From JAGWJU01 sp035533295 (GTDB lineage: Bacteria; Elusimicrobiota; Elusimicrobia; UBA1565; UBA9628): a stretch of 64,000 nucleotides of DNA. Under the pieces are notes generated by a model, which saw only the letters and a list, made by a program, of their open reading frames with translations, did no database searches and had not been told where the DNA came from. The number at the start of each line of letters is the position of its first letter. The first letter of the stretch is position 1. The position numbers were made by a program, and so were the translations under genes. The stretch lies in NCBI GenBank assembly GCA_035533295.1, contig DATLUA010000046.1, positions 1 through 64,000 on the forward strand, in the 5' to 3' direction. Of this stretch, positions 42,916 to 51,507 are shown in pieces.

Positions 42916-43592
42916 ACGGCCGGATCGACGAATCCCGCTTGGGCGAATCCTTTGGCGCGAAGCTTGCACGAATCGCAAACGCCGCAGGGTTTTTTTAGCC
43001 CCGCGTAGCAGGACCAAGTGAGGCGAAGCGGCACCCGGAGTTTCCGCGCCAAGCGCGCGATGCCGGCTTTATTCAATTTGAGGAGAGGCGCCAGGATTTT
43101 AACGGGCTTCCCCGAGCTTCCGCGCCGCGTGCCCTGCCGAAAAACGGAACGGAACGCCCGGTAAAACGCCGGCCGGCAGTCCGGGTAGCCGCTGAAATCG
43201 ACGGCGTTGGCTCCGATAACGACGGCTTCGGCGCCCCAGGCGTCCGCGAGAGAAATTGCCAAAGCCAGGAAAATCGTATTTCTTCCCGGAACGTAAGTCG
43301 ACGGAATTTTTCCTCGGCCGATGCGGGAGAGGGCTGTCCGGGGGAGTCGTTTTGAGCGGTCGACGAGGGACGATTTTCGGAGCCAGGGAAGGCTCAGGCG
43401 CACCGCATGAAGAGGCGTCCGCGCGGCTTTGGCGAGGCGTCTGGCGGAGCCAAGTTCCTTGTCGTGGCGTTGGCCGTAGGCCGCCGAAAGGGCTACGCAG
43501 CGATATCCGCGGCTCTTGGCCCAGTAGAGGCAGGTCGAGGAATCCAGTCCTCCGGAGAGCAGTACGACCGCCAGGGGCTTTCGCGCGGGCAC
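42912..43592 (-). CDS. queC: 7-cyano-7-deazaguanine synthase QueC
   Basis: The 226-residue protein has the PP-loop SGGLDSSTCLYWA, YVPGRNTIFLALA, IGANAVDFSGYPDCRPAF and the zinc cysteines in SCYAG and CGVCDSC. It converts CDG to preQ0 using ammonia and ATP. The start is GTG one base after the exonuclease stop. queD and GTP cyclohydrolase are not in the window. Confidence 0.93.
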   Translation of the reverse strand: MPARKPLAVVLLSGGLDSSTCLYWAKSRGYRCVALSAAYGQRHDKELGSARRLAKAARTPLHAVRLSLPWLRKSSLVDRSKRLPRTALSRIGRGKIPSTYVPGRNTIFLALAISLADAWGAEAVVIGANAVDFSGYPDCRPAFYRAFRSVFRQGTRRGSSGKPVKILAPLLKLNKAGIARLARKLRVPLRLTWSCYAGLKKPCGVCDSCKLRAKGFAQAGFVDPAV

Positions 43593-43593
43593 G

Positions 43594-44178
43594 TCAGGAG
43601 GACCGCCGGACGCCCGTATGGCGGCGGCACCAGTCGCTCAAGTCGTCCAGGTCCTTCGGGACGGCTTCATAGCGCGCAAGCTGGGCTCGGAACACCTCGG
43701 CCGCGGCGCGCGCGTCGGCTTGCGCGCGGTGGGCGTTGTCTAGTGCCTTGCCGCAGTAGAAGCGATAGGCGGCTTCCAGGTTGCGCGGCTCCATCCGGTG
43801 ATAGATGACAAGCGCGTCGACTACGCGCCGCCCATCCGTGGAGAAGAAAAAGCCCGAACGGGAAAATTCCGAGACGAGCAGAGGGACGTCGAATTTGATG
43901 ATGCCGAAGCCCCCTAGATCGCAATTGTCCAGGAATAAGAAGGCGCGTTCGGCGATCTGGGAAAATGCAGGGCTTTGCGCCACCATCTCATCGGTAATGT
44001 GGTGAACGGCCATGGATTCCTTGGGCATGGGCCGCTGGGGATTGACCAGCGAGCCGAAGAAATCCTCCCGGCCGTCCGGGAAGCGCTTCAAGAACGCGAT
44101 CTCGACTATGCGATCCTGGTAGGGAGAGATTCCCGTGGCTTCAAGATCTAGGAAAACGATGGGGCGTTCGATAAGCAT
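43594..44178 (-). CDS. DnaQ-like 3'-5' exonuclease (DEDDh)
   Basis: The 194-residue protein has the three exonuclease motifs: FLDLEATG (D-x-E), the segment around GGFGIIKFDVPLL, and NAHRAQADARAAAEVF with the H-x4-D. This family includes the proofreading subunit of DNA polymerase III, RNase T and others. The protein is short and has no extra domain, so the substrate cannot be named. It is the sixth gene of an eight-gene operon, between a lipoprotein and queC. Confidence 0.8.
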   Translation of the reverse strand: MLIERPIVFLDLEATGISPYQDRIVEIAFLKRFPDGREDFFGSLVNPQRPMPKESMAVHHITDEMVAQSPAFSQIAERAFLFLDNCDLGGFGIIKFDVPLLVSEFSRSGFFFSTDGRRVVDALVIYHRMEPRNLEAAYRFYCGKALDNAHRAQADARAAAEVFRAQLARYEAVPKDLDDLSDWCRRHTGVRRSS

Positions 44179-44184
44179 TCCAAG

Positions 44185-44601
44185 TCACTTTTTGGCGTGC
44201 ACCGCGGGAGCGGGCGGCGGGGCGATGGGCGGCGGCGCGCATTGAAAAATGATGTGATGGTATTTCCCAAGATCGTAATGCTGGATTCCGAATTCGGTGT
44301 CTGTTTCCAAATCGCCCCCGTTGTAGGGCACCACGGTATCGGTGTGGATGAACTCGTCGATAATCTTTAGGCCCATGCCCTTGCAGACTTTTCGCATGCG
44401 GAAAAACGCGGTTCTGCGCCGCGCCGCGATGACGGGGCCCCATCCCTGCGCGGAATAGCGGATTTCGCCGCCGCCGGGAACGATGTAGCCGACTTGGGCG
44501 ACGGGCCCCTTTTGCGGCAGGGTTTCCTGGACCATTTCCGTCACGCAGCCGCACAAGATCAGGGGGAAAATAAGAAAAGGCAGCGTTCGTTTCGGCGGCA
44601 T
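44185..44601 (-). CDS. Small lipoprotein of unknown function
   Basis: From ATG 44601 the 138-residue protein has a hydrophobic signal and a lipobox L-C-G-C with C19 as the lipidated residue. The rest has a Gly-rich turn (YIVPGGGEIRYSAQGWG) and a Pro/Ala-rich end. No family is recognised. It lies 16 bases after the FAD-enzyme gene and 6 bases before the exonuclease gene. Confidence 0.65.
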   Translation of the reverse strand: MPPKRTLPFLIFPLILCGCVTEMVQETLPQKGPVAQVGYIVPGGGEIRYSAQGWGPVIAARRRTAFFRMRKVCKGMGLKIIDEFIHTDTVVPYNGGDLETDTEFGIQHYDLGKYHHIIFQCAPPPIAPPPAPAVHAKK

Positions 44602-44617
44602 CGCGACTCGATTATAT

Positions 44618-45982
44618 CTATTTGCGGGGCCGCAGCTCTTCGCGGCTTTGCTCCGGATCGGCCGCGGCGCGGCCTGCCAAGCGTTCGCCGCAGCGCTTGC
44701 CGTCAAGGATGGTTTCTTCCATGAAGGAATATTTCCAGGCTCCGTAGCGCCCGATGGACTCGATGCCGGATTTCCGGAGATGCTCGAAAATGCTCCGGAC
44801 GGCCGGCTCCCGATCAAAGTCGTAAACGACGTAGGCGCAGCGGATGGGAGTCCAGAGTCTGACGGGAAGTTTATCGGATTTTTTTAGCAGGCCGCAGGAG
44901 ACAAGACCATCGAGAATGGCCGGCTCCAAGCTTCTGGGCCTGATTTTTTTCGCGGCCTGCGCGGAAATTTCGATGTAGAGGGAACTCATGTTTCGAGGAG
45001 CGGCCGTGCTGGAGAAATTGCTGTAGAACCCGACGCGGTAGAACGGGAATCGCTTTTCCGGGAAATAAATCCAGTGCTTGTCTGAGATGTGGACGCGGGC
45101 GACCCCTAGGTTGAGGCAGTAAACTGAGTTGCAGCGGAGCTTGGCTGCGGCGTCACGCACGCGCTGGGGCCATGGCCCGGCCAGGCTGATGAAGTCCTTC
45201 AACGGCAGGGTGTTGACCAATCGCTTGTAGGCGACCTCCCCCAAGCCGCGCACGATCGCGATCCGTTCTCGGAGATCGAGGGAAAGAACGGGCGCGTTCA
45301 AGCGTAACTGCCCGGGCTTGAGCCGGGCGGCCAAGGCGTCGGCCAGAGCTTGGCTTCCGCCTCGCCGCGGGTAGCGGAAAATCGCGTTATACCCGAAGGC
45401 CGTCGTCTGTTCCAGCAGAGCTCCGCGCAGCACCTCGGACGCCCTGGGTTTAGGCACGAAGCGCCCCTGCCACTGCGTGGTCAGCCGATTTAGCGGAGTG
45501 CGCCAGAGTTTTTCATTGTACGGGAACATGAAGCTCCGGCTGATGCCTTTTCCGAAATTGGCGAGGGACCAGTCCTTGAAGGACGCATGCTCCGCCGCGG
45601 CCCGGGGCCTGTGGATAGTTTTGAGGAACTCGATGGCGCAGTCATCCGCGATGCGTTCCGGCAGCCCGTGCGTGTTGGCCTGGAAAGGGTAGCGGGTGTA
45701 GGCGCCATGGGAATAAATCCAAGATGAGCGCCGGAGCACGCGCAAGTTATCGGCGAGAAGCGACTCGATGAGGCGTTGCCCGTAGGGATCGTGGAGATGG
45801 AGCAGGTGTCCGGTCTGATCGAAGGTGAACCCGTCTTTGACGGTGGAGCCGGCGGTGCCGCCGGGCGATACGTTTTTCTCCACGATGAGAGAATCCGCGG
45901 CCGACAGGGCGTTTAGATGGTAAGCGGTCGAGAGGCCGGCCAAGCCGCCGCCTAAAATGAGCACGTCTGTTTTTAGGGGCAT
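44618..45982 (-). CDS. FAD-dependent amine oxidase/protoporphyrinogen oxidase-like protein
   Basis: The 454-residue protein begins with the FAD-binding Rossmann motif LILGGGLAGLSTAYHL and a Glu near residue 35 (IVEKNVSPGGTAGS). It resembles the UDP-galactopyranose mutase/PPOX-like branch often found in polysaccharide clusters. The middle carries FPYNEKLWRTPLNRL, a segment seen in that branch. Its location between a polyprenyl-glycan initiating transferase and a lipoprotein gene points to a role in envelope sugar chemistry, which is an inference. Confidence 0.75.
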   Translation of the reverse strand: MPLKTDVLILGGGLAGLSTAYHLNALSAADSLIVEKNVSPGGTAGSTVKDGFTFDQTGHLLHLHDPYGQRLIESLLADNLRVLRRSSWIYSHGAYTRYPFQANTHGLPERIADDCAIEFLKTIHRPRAAAEHASFKDWSLANFGKGISRSFMFPYNEKLWRTPLNRLTTQWQGRFVPKPRASEVLRGALLEQTTAFGYNAIFRYPRRGGSQALADALAARLKPGQLRLNAPVLSLDLRERIAIVRGLGEVAYKRLVNTLPLKDFISLAGPWPQRVRDAAAKLRCNSVYCLNLGVARVHISDKHWIYFPEKRFPFYRVGFYSNFSSTAAPRNMSSLYIEISAQAAKKIRPRSLEPAILDGLVSCGLLKKSDKLPVRLWTPIRCAYVVYDFDREPAVRSIFEHLRKSGIESIGRYGAWKYSFMEETILDGKRCGERLAGRAAADPEQSREELRPRK

Positions 45983-45986
45983 GGGC

Positions 45987-47033
45987 TTATTCGCGCATGG
46001 CCACGCGCGCCAGCGCCCGGCTGAAGATGAGAATTTCCACCGCCAGCATCAGATAGAGGCAAAAAGCCCAGGTTTCTTTAAGCGCGGTCGCCAGAAACGC
46101 GCAGACTCCCAGAACGGCCGCGGCGCCAGCCGCCATCGCGACGATTCGGCGGCGCGAATAGCCCATGCGCTCAAGCCGCAAGGCGAAATGATCGTTGGAG
46201 CCAAGGAACGGAGACAGGCCCTGCCTGATGCGCAAGGCCATGACGAAGAGCGTGTCATACATGGGCACCAGCAGAATGATGATGGGGGCGTAAACGCCCA
46301 GATCGTTGACCTTGCTGTAGTGCGTTCCCAATGAAATGCCCGCCAGCAGGAAGCCCGCGAGGAGGCTTCCGCAGTCGCCCATAAAAATCTTGCGCTTGGA
46401 CGAAAAATTCCACGGGAGGAAGCCGGCGGCGGCGCCCGCCAGCGCCGCGGAGGCGAAATTGACGTAGAATTCGTTGCGTGGGAGGGAGATGAGAAGGAAG
46501 GCCAGCGCCGAAATCGCCGCCTGGCTGGCGCTTAAGCCGTCCATGATGTCGACGATGTTGAAGGCATTGGTGATGCCCACGATCCACACGAGCGTGAGCG
46601 ACTCGGCCAGGTAATCGGGCTTGATGAAGTGGATGCGAAAGCCGAAGGCCAGGAGCACGGCTCCCGCGGCGGCTTGGATTACGAATTTTGTCTTGAATCC
46701 CAGGCCGCTCGGTTTTTTAAGATCGTCGATGAGCCCGAGAAGGAAAACAAGGGTGCCGCCGATAAGCAGCCCCCGCAGGCTTCTGAGTGTGCCGGTCGGA
46801 AATTGCGTTTCATAGCGCAGAAAAATAAGGGTGGCGGCGAAGGCGCAATAGATGGCGACACCGCCCAGCGCCGGAGTGGCTGTTTTATGGGTCTTGAGCC
46901 GGGAGGATGGGATGTCGAACCATCCGAGTTTGACCGCCGCAGTGCGGACTGCTGGAGTCAGAAGAAGCGAAATCGCGGCCGCGAGCGCGCCTGCGCCCGC
47001 GTAGAGTTCCCAATGAAAAAGCGCCGCTTCCAT
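45987..47033 (-). CDS. WecA/MraY-like polyprenyl-phosphate sugar-1-phosphate transferase
   Basis: The 348-residue membrane protein has the family motifs LGLIDDLKKPSG, NAFNIVDIMDGL, FMGDCGSLLAG and the His motif SNDHFALRL. About ten membrane helices are visible. These enzymes start polymers such as O-antigen, teichoic acid or arabinogalactan by moving a sugar phosphate onto a polyprenyl carrier. The NDH motif and the glycan neighbours favour a WecA-type enzyme over MraY. Confidence 0.88.
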   Translation of the reverse strand: MEAALFHWELYAGAGALAAAISLLLTPAVRTAAVKLGWFDIPSSRLKTHKTATPALGGVAIYCAFAATLIFLRYETQFPTGTLRSLRGLLIGGTLVFLLGLIDDLKKPSGLGFKTKFVIQAAAGAVLLAFGFRIHFIKPDYLAESLTLVWIVGITNAFNIVDIMDGLSASQAAISALAFLLISLPRNEFYVNFASAALAGAAAGFLPWNFSSKRKIFMGDCGSLLAGFLLAGISLGTHYSKVNDLGVYAPIIILLVPMYDTLFVMALRIRQGLSPFLGSNDHFALRLERMGYSRRRIVAMAAGAAAVLGVCAFLATALKETWAFCLYLMLAVEILIFSRALARVAMRE

Positions 47034-47035
47034 GC

Positions 47036-49024
47036 CTACCGGCCGGAGCCTATCGGCATGCGGAGCGCCATGACGGCGCAGCCGGGGGCGTGAAAAAGAG
47101 GAGTCAGAAAGCGGGAAAGCCCCGCTAGATTCGTCCTGCCGTGCGCGGAGAGGTCTCCCAGGCTCGCGCCTAGGCGGCGTGATTCCTCCGGAACCACGAG
47201 CAGGGCGGTAAATCCCTGTTCTTTCATTCGCTCGGCGAGGGTCAAGGGGTTTTTAGCTTCGTTTGCCAGGGTGACGTAGAGATTCGGCCCATAGATCGTC
47301 GAGGCGACATGGGCCGGGCGGACGTAATAGCTGCGCTGCTCTCCCACGAGCAAAATCTTATCATTTTGCTCCGAATGCGCGGAGACGTAGGCCGCGCAAG
47401 GATAGTAGGCCAAGCGGCTGGAGAGAAAGGTCTCCCGGCTCTGCGCGCCGAGAACAACTCCCGCGCTTCCAAAAACTCCCAGCTGCACGAAAAAAAACAG
47501 AAAAATATTACCGGCGGCTAGAAGAGCGACCGATGAAGCCAAGATGACGCGGCCCGCCTCGGAGGCGGATTTCCAGATGCCGTGGATGCCCGCCGCCGCC
47601 ACGAGGCAGAGCAGGGGCAGAATAGCAATCAGGAAGCGCAGGGCCGAGGCCGTACAAAACCAGATGGCTGCGTAAGCGGCGCAGAACCACCATAACCCGC
47701 GCCAAAACTTGTTTTTTCGCCATACCCATGCGCCCAGCGGGAAAAACCATATCACCAGGGGCCAGCCCAGAGCGCCGATAACGTCCATGCCGCCTCCAAA
47801 GGCTCCGCCGCCGCGAACTAAGCGCGGGAAAAAAAGAAGCGCGTCCTTAAGTTCTCTTCCGGCATGTTGGTATTGGCTTAAAACTCGGAAGTAGGCGCCC
47901 GCAATTTGCGCGTCCAACGGGTTTTTAAGGGAGAATATCCCGGCGAAGAAAGGGAAAAAGGGGTCGCCGCAGTTTAAGAAATTCTTGATAAGCCAGGGCA
48001 GAGCCAAGGCGGTCGTAGCCAGAAAATAAACCGCGAAATCCGCGAGTTTGACGCCCCGTTCTTCATTTTTAATCACGGCTCTCCAAAGCAGCGCCGCGCC
48101 GAAAATTCCGGCGGCGGCTCCGGCGTAGTAACGCGTGCCTATGGCCAAGCCAGTGAAAATGCCGGAGAGCAGAAGCCAGCCGCGCGCGCCCGACCGCGCC
48201 GCCCCAATTTCGTTCCAGCGCAGGAAGCACAAAACCGCGGCCGTGATCCAGAGCATGGCCAAGGGGTCCACGTAGGCCGCCGCCGACAAAAGCATGGCCG
48301 CGGGGTGGCCGAGCAGGAGCAGGCACGCGATGAGAACGCAGGAGAGGGGCGCCTCAAGCTTCCCCATCTCAAAAATCCACCAGGCGGAAAGCGCGAGCGC
48401 CAACCACATGAACAGGTGGGCGAGGATATCGGAGTTCATGAGCAGGGCCAGGGCAAAAAGCATTTCCCCGTTTTGCGGGAAGCGCGAATAGACGGGGCTT
48501 GCGGCTCCGGCAAAAGAGCCCGTGCGGATGTAGGCTTGGGGCAGAGCCAAGTGGTAGACCAACTCGTCATACTGATGCGGCGGAACGAGGCAGGCCAGGA
48601 ATACCATGCCCAGGATCGCGACGAGCCCAGCCGCGGCCAGTGGGCGTTCCTTGAGCAGGTTGCGGTTGGAAGAAAGAGATGATAGCGCCGCGCGCATCTC
48701 GGTCCATCCAAAAATCCAGAAGAGGGCCAGGGCGAGAGAGACGGCCCATCCCCGCAGAAGATGCCCGGCGGCCAAGGCGAAGATGGAAAGACTCAGGACG
48801 CCCAGCCCTAGAGTCGCGCCGATGAGGGTTCTTTGCGATTCGCTGATATCGCAGAGGCCGAGGCCGGAGAGCACGACCCGTCCCGCGCCGGTCGCGATGA
48901 GCGCGAAAACTGAAATTTCCACGCCCGCCAAGGCCGCGCCGTAAAAGGGGCGCCAGAATGCCGCGAGCACGGCTAGGGCGAAAACCAGGCTCAGGAAGGC
49001 CGCGACTTGGGGCCAGCGCGTCAT
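47036..49024 (-). CDS. GT-C type membrane glycosyltransferase (ArnT/PMT-like)
   Basis: From ATG 49024, which overlaps the upstream stop, the 662-residue protein has about twelve membrane helices. An acidic motif in the first large loop (PPHQYDELVYHLALPQAY) is typical of GT-C enzymes, which use polyprenyl-linked sugars on the periplasmic side. The last 150 residues form a soluble domain. The target, protein or lipid, is not known. Confidence 0.75.
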   Translation of the reverse strand: MTRWPQVAAFLSLVFALAVLAAFWRPFYGAALAGVEISVFALIATGAGRVVLSGLGLCDISESQRTLIGATLGLGVLSLSIFALAAGHLLRGWAVSLALALFWIFGWTEMRAALSSLSSNRNLLKERPLAAAGLVAILGMVFLACLVPPHQYDELVYHLALPQAYIRTGSFAGAASPVYSRFPQNGEMLFALALLMNSDILAHLFMWLALALSAWWIFEMGKLEAPLSCVLIACLLLLGHPAAMLLSAAAYVDPLAMLWITAAVLCFLRWNEIGAARSGARGWLLLSGIFTGLAIGTRYYAGAAAGIFGAALLWRAVIKNEERGVKLADFAVYFLATTALALPWLIKNFLNCGDPFFPFFAGIFSLKNPLDAQIAGAYFRVLSQYQHAGRELKDALLFFPRLVRGGGAFGGGMDVIGALGWPLVIWFFPLGAWVWRKNKFWRGLWWFCAAYAAIWFCTASALRFLIAILPLLCLVAAAGIHGIWKSASEAGRVILASSVALLAAGNIFLFFFVQLGVFGSAGVVLGAQSRETFLSSRLAYYPCAAYVSAHSEQNDKILLVGEQRSYYVRPAHVASTIYGPNLYVTLANEAKNPLTLAERMKEQGFTALLVVPEESRRLGASLGDLSAHGRTNLAGLSRFLTPLFHAPGCAVMALRMPIGSGR

Positions 49025-49758
49025 GATTTCGGCGAGAAACGCTTGAGGCGGAGGACTCCCATGCGGCAAAGAAGGTATTGAGACAAGACTAGAAGGGCGG
49101 AGAGGCCATAAACTACGCTTCTGCGGAAGTTGATCGAGGAGGCCTCGGGAAAATAGCGCGTGGAAACAGGCACGTCCCCGATCTTAAACTCGCAGGCCGA
49201 AGCCTGCAGGAGAAACTGCTGGTCGAATACGAAATCGTCTGAATTTTCCTCCCAGCGGATGGTTTCCAGCACGCGGCGCGAGTAGGCCCGCAGGCCCGAG
49301 TGCCATTCGCCCAAATTTTGCCCGGTCAGGAGATTTTCCAGAACGGTCAGCAGGCGGTTAAAGAGATACTTGTAGGGCGGCATTCCGCCGGCCAGCGCTT
49401 CCGCGCGCGTGCGGATGCGGTTTCCCATCACCACGTCGCAGATGCCGGAGGCGATAATCCGGGACATGATGGGCGCCAGGCGCGCGTCGTACTGGTAGTC
49501 GGGATGGATCATGATGACGACGTCCGCGCCGCGGCGCAGGGCCTCGCCGTAGCAGGTTTTTTGGTTGGCGCCGTAGCCTCCGTTCTTATCGCGCACGATG
49601 ACGGTTAGGCCCAGGCTGCGGGCGAGGGCCGCGGTCTTGTCTTTGGAGGCGTCGTCCACCAGGATGATCTCCGAAACTGTTCCCTCGGGAATGTCGCGGA
49701 CCGTCTTTTCAAGCGTTTTTTCCGCGTTATAGGCCGGGAGGACGGCGATGACCTTCAT
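49021..49758 (-). CDS. Family 2 glycosyltransferase (polyprenyl-phosphate sugar synthase type)
   Basis: The 245-residue protein has the GT-A fold start VIAVLPAYNAEKTLEKTV, ILVDDASKDKT, the D-x-D-like IHPDYQYD and EWHSGLRAYSRRVL. It resembles dolichol/polyprenyl-phosphate mannose synthases, which make the donor used by GT-C enzymes. That fits the GT-C gene immediately downstream. A C-terminal hydrophobic segment may anchor it. It is the first gene of the eight-gene operon. Confidence 0.85.
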   Translation of the reverse strand: MKVIAVLPAYNAEKTLEKTVRDIPEGTVSEIILVDDASKDKTAALARSLGLTVIVRDKNGGYGANQKTCYGEALRRGADVVIMIHPDYQYDARLAPIMSRIIASGICDVVMGNRIRTRAEALAGGMPPYKYLFNRLLTVLENLLTGQNLGEWHSGLRAYSRRVLETIRWEENSDDFVFDQQFLLQASACEFKIGDVPVSTRYFPEASSINFRRSVVYGLSALLVLSQYLLCRMGVLRLKRFSPKS

Positions 49759-49787
49759 CGCGGCTTTCCAAAAATCATGATGGGGGA

Positions 49788-49816
49788 AGTATACCTCTGC
49801 CGGCGGCCCGGATCAA
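49788..49816 (-). promoter_or_regulatory. Promoter of the glycan-to-queuosine operon
   Basis: On the minus strand TTGATC (49816-49811) and TATACT (49793-49788) are 17 bases apart. A GGAAAG ribosome site lies between the start of transcription and the ATG at 49758. Confidence 0.6.
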
Positions 49817-49829
49817 ACTTCGCGCGGCG

Positions 49830-50615
49830 TCACGGTTGTCCTGATACTTCCCAAATCCGCGCGCACTGGGCGCGGGTGAGGGCGTCTCCTTGAACGGAAT
49901 CGGGTGAAGCGTATCCTATGGGCCGATACATCAGGTTCATCGAGTCTTTGGGAGCGTGGAGGTGGGCGGAGCTCTCGGTCAAGATATGGACCATTTCGTG
50001 CGGCAGCGTATAGCTCGCGTTTGCCATCGTGTCCCGCGCCTTCTGAAAAATGAAAAAGGCGCCCACGGCTCGCTTGAGGAAAGAGGCGCTTTCCGATGTT
50101 TTAACTTCACCAAGATAGTCGGAGGGAAGCGAAGTCCCGGCTTCGTTCGGGCTTTCTGAATCCCAGGACAGGTAGAAGGCGGTCAAAACTCCGCTGCGGC
50201 CGTCGTGATATTTTGAAACGAGTTCCCGCTCCTGATCGGATAGCCGGGGCGAGTCTTCCCCTGTTTCCAGGTCGCAGCGTCCGTCCGGGAGTGAGAATCT
50301 GGGGTACGGCGTGGCGGGCGCGGCGACTTTAAGCCCGCACTGGCTTAGGGCCTTGCTCACTCTCTTGATGTCCTTCGTCACGGTGGAATCGCTGATTCCG
50401 GAGCCGGCGCAGACAAAGACATCCAGTCGGACGAGGCCTCCTGGGCCGATGAAATGCCGCGTGGGGTTTGCGGCTTTAGATATCCCGGAGTTCACCGGCG
50501 CGCGTTTTATTTCGGAGCTGATCTTGGAGAAAGCTTCGGATAAGCCGGAATCCTGTCCTGCCCAGACAGGAGATTTTCCCAGAAGCGCAATGAGAGGCAG
50601 CAGCGCAATCGTCAT
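49830..50615 (-). CDS. Secreted metzincin-like zinc metalloprotease
   Basis: The 261-residue protein has a signal peptide ending near VWA (residues 1-19). The zinc motif H-E-M-V-H is at residues 206-210, with further His residues at 218 and 220, then NLMY (227-230) as a possible Met-turn. The layout HExxH, a later His and a Met-turn recalls metzincins, though the third ligand is one or more residues further away than in the standard HExxHxxGxxH. A conserved Cys pattern is not obvious. The gene starts at a leaderless-type promoter and diverges from the gene at 50706. Confidence 0.55.
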   Translation of the reverse strand: MTIALLPLIALLGKSPVWAGQDSGLSEAFSKISSEIKRAPVNSGISKAANPTRHFIGPGGLVRLDVFVCAGSGISDSTVTKDIKRVSKALSQCGLKVAAPATPYPRFSLPDGRCDLETGEDSPRLSDQERELVSKYHDGRSGVLTAFYLSWDSESPNEAGTSLPSDYLGEVKTSESASFLKRAVGAFFIFQKARDTMANASYTLPHEMVHILTESSAHLHAPKDSMNLMYRPIGYASPDSVQGDALTRAQCARIWEVSGQP

Positions 50616-50623
50616 CGGCGATT

Positions 50624-50629
50624 AGTATA
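50624..50629 (-). promoter_or_regulatory. -10 box of the metalloprotease gene, leaderless-type
   Basis: TATACT on the minus strand lies 8 bases before the ATG at 50615. No ribosome site is seen between. Confidence 0.45.
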
Positions 50630-50679
50630 GCCGGTCGGCGCCAAAAATCAATGGGAATGCCGTGGTTATGAAAGGCGGA

Positions 50680-50688
50680 TGCTATACT
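50680..50688 (+). promoter_or_regulatory. Extended -10 element of the gene at 50706
   Basis: TGCTATACT (TGn plus TATACT) ends 17 bases before the ATG. AAGGACAGG follows as a ribosome site. Confidence 0.5.
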
Positions 50689-50705
50689 ATCATTAAGGAC
50701 AGGCT

Positions 50706-51377
50706 ATGGAAAAAGGGGCGATTGAGAGGTTTCTGCGGCAAACCGACGTGATTTGCCAGCCCAAGCACGCCTTGGCCACTTTCGGCGCGACTTCCATCGA
50801 CTATTATCTGGTGTCTCCAATTGAGGAGATGAAGGACAGGACTCGCCTGCGCTGCGGCCGGGTCTTGTCGGAAAAGCCGAAAATTCTGACTCCGGAATCT
50901 TTGAGCGAGCGGTTCAACGGCTTCGGCGAGGGGGCCAAGGAGTTTTCCGAATGGATTTCCGGCCGTTACAGCGCCGCCTTGAGGGCGTTGGAGTATAATT
51001 TCAAGAACCGCGACATGAGCACGCAGGTCGTTTCCGAGGCGCCGTCCTTAGTGACCGGACGGATCCGCGGGGAAATCGAGGGCAGCAATGCCGGCTCCAA
51101 GGCGCTTATCGCTTGCCCGGACGCGGCGTGGTCGCTGGCGCTGATGAAATTTTCCCTTGACGAATCCACGCGCTCCTTCCCGGTCAATGTCCGCGATCTC
51201 GATCGCCGCGGGCTGTTTAATCCCGGCGAAGCCGACGAGGCCGGGAAGCGGCGGGAAATCGAAGCCCTGTTTTCATCCGCGGCCTCCGACCGCTCCGCGC
51301 TGAATCTCTTGGGACGCAAACTACGCGAGTACGGGCTTTTCTCCGAATACGAAGGTCGTTTCCTGAGCTTCTTTTAG
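50706..51377 (+). CDS. Uncharacterised protein
   Basis: The 223-residue product is not recognised. It has no signal peptide or membrane helix, and it looks soluble and mostly helical. Three cysteines occur, in VICQPKHA, LRCGRVL and LIACPDA. It is preceded by its own extended -10 promoter and ribosome site and stands alone between the metalloprotease and subtilase genes. Confidence 0.6.
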   Translation: MEKGAIERFLRQTDVICQPKHALATFGATSIDYYLVSPIEEMKDRTRLRCGRVLSEKPKILTPESLSERFNGFGEGAKEFSEWISGRYSAALRALEYNFKNRDMSTQVVSEAPSLVTGRIRGEIEGSNAGSKALIACPDAAWSLALMKFSLDESTRSFPVNVRDLDRRGLFNPGEADEAGKRREIEALFSSAASDRSALNLLGRKLREYGLFSEYEGRFLSFF

Positions 51378-51450
51378 GCCGAACCATCGTGGTCTTGCCG
51401 CGGGTGGTGCCGAAGGTCCTAACTTCCGGTAGGTCTTTTAGCCCAGACTA

Positions 51451-51459
51451 TGCTAGAAT
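51451..51459 (+). promoter_or_regulatory. Extended -10 element of the subtilase gene
   Basis: TGCTAGAAT (TGn plus TAGAAT) places the start of transcription near 51466, at the first base of a strong hairpin. Confidence 0.45.
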
Positions 51460-51464
51460 TCCCC

Positions 51465-51484
51465 CGCGCCCAAGTGCGGGCGCG
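51465..51484 (+). promoter_or_regulatory. Strong hairpin at the 5' end of the subtilase mRNA
   Basis: CGCGCCC (51465-51471) pairs perfectly with GGGCGCG (51478-51484) around a six-base loop. It lies between the predicted start of transcription and the GGAGG ribosome site at 51496, so it could protect the mRNA end. Confidence 0.45.
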
Positions 51485-51507
51485 ATGAAGGCACGGAGGG
51501 GAAACGA

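Noticed and set aside
42912..43592. preQ1 riboswitch for queC
   Set aside because: The gene starts one base after the exonuclease stop, inside an operon, with no leader.
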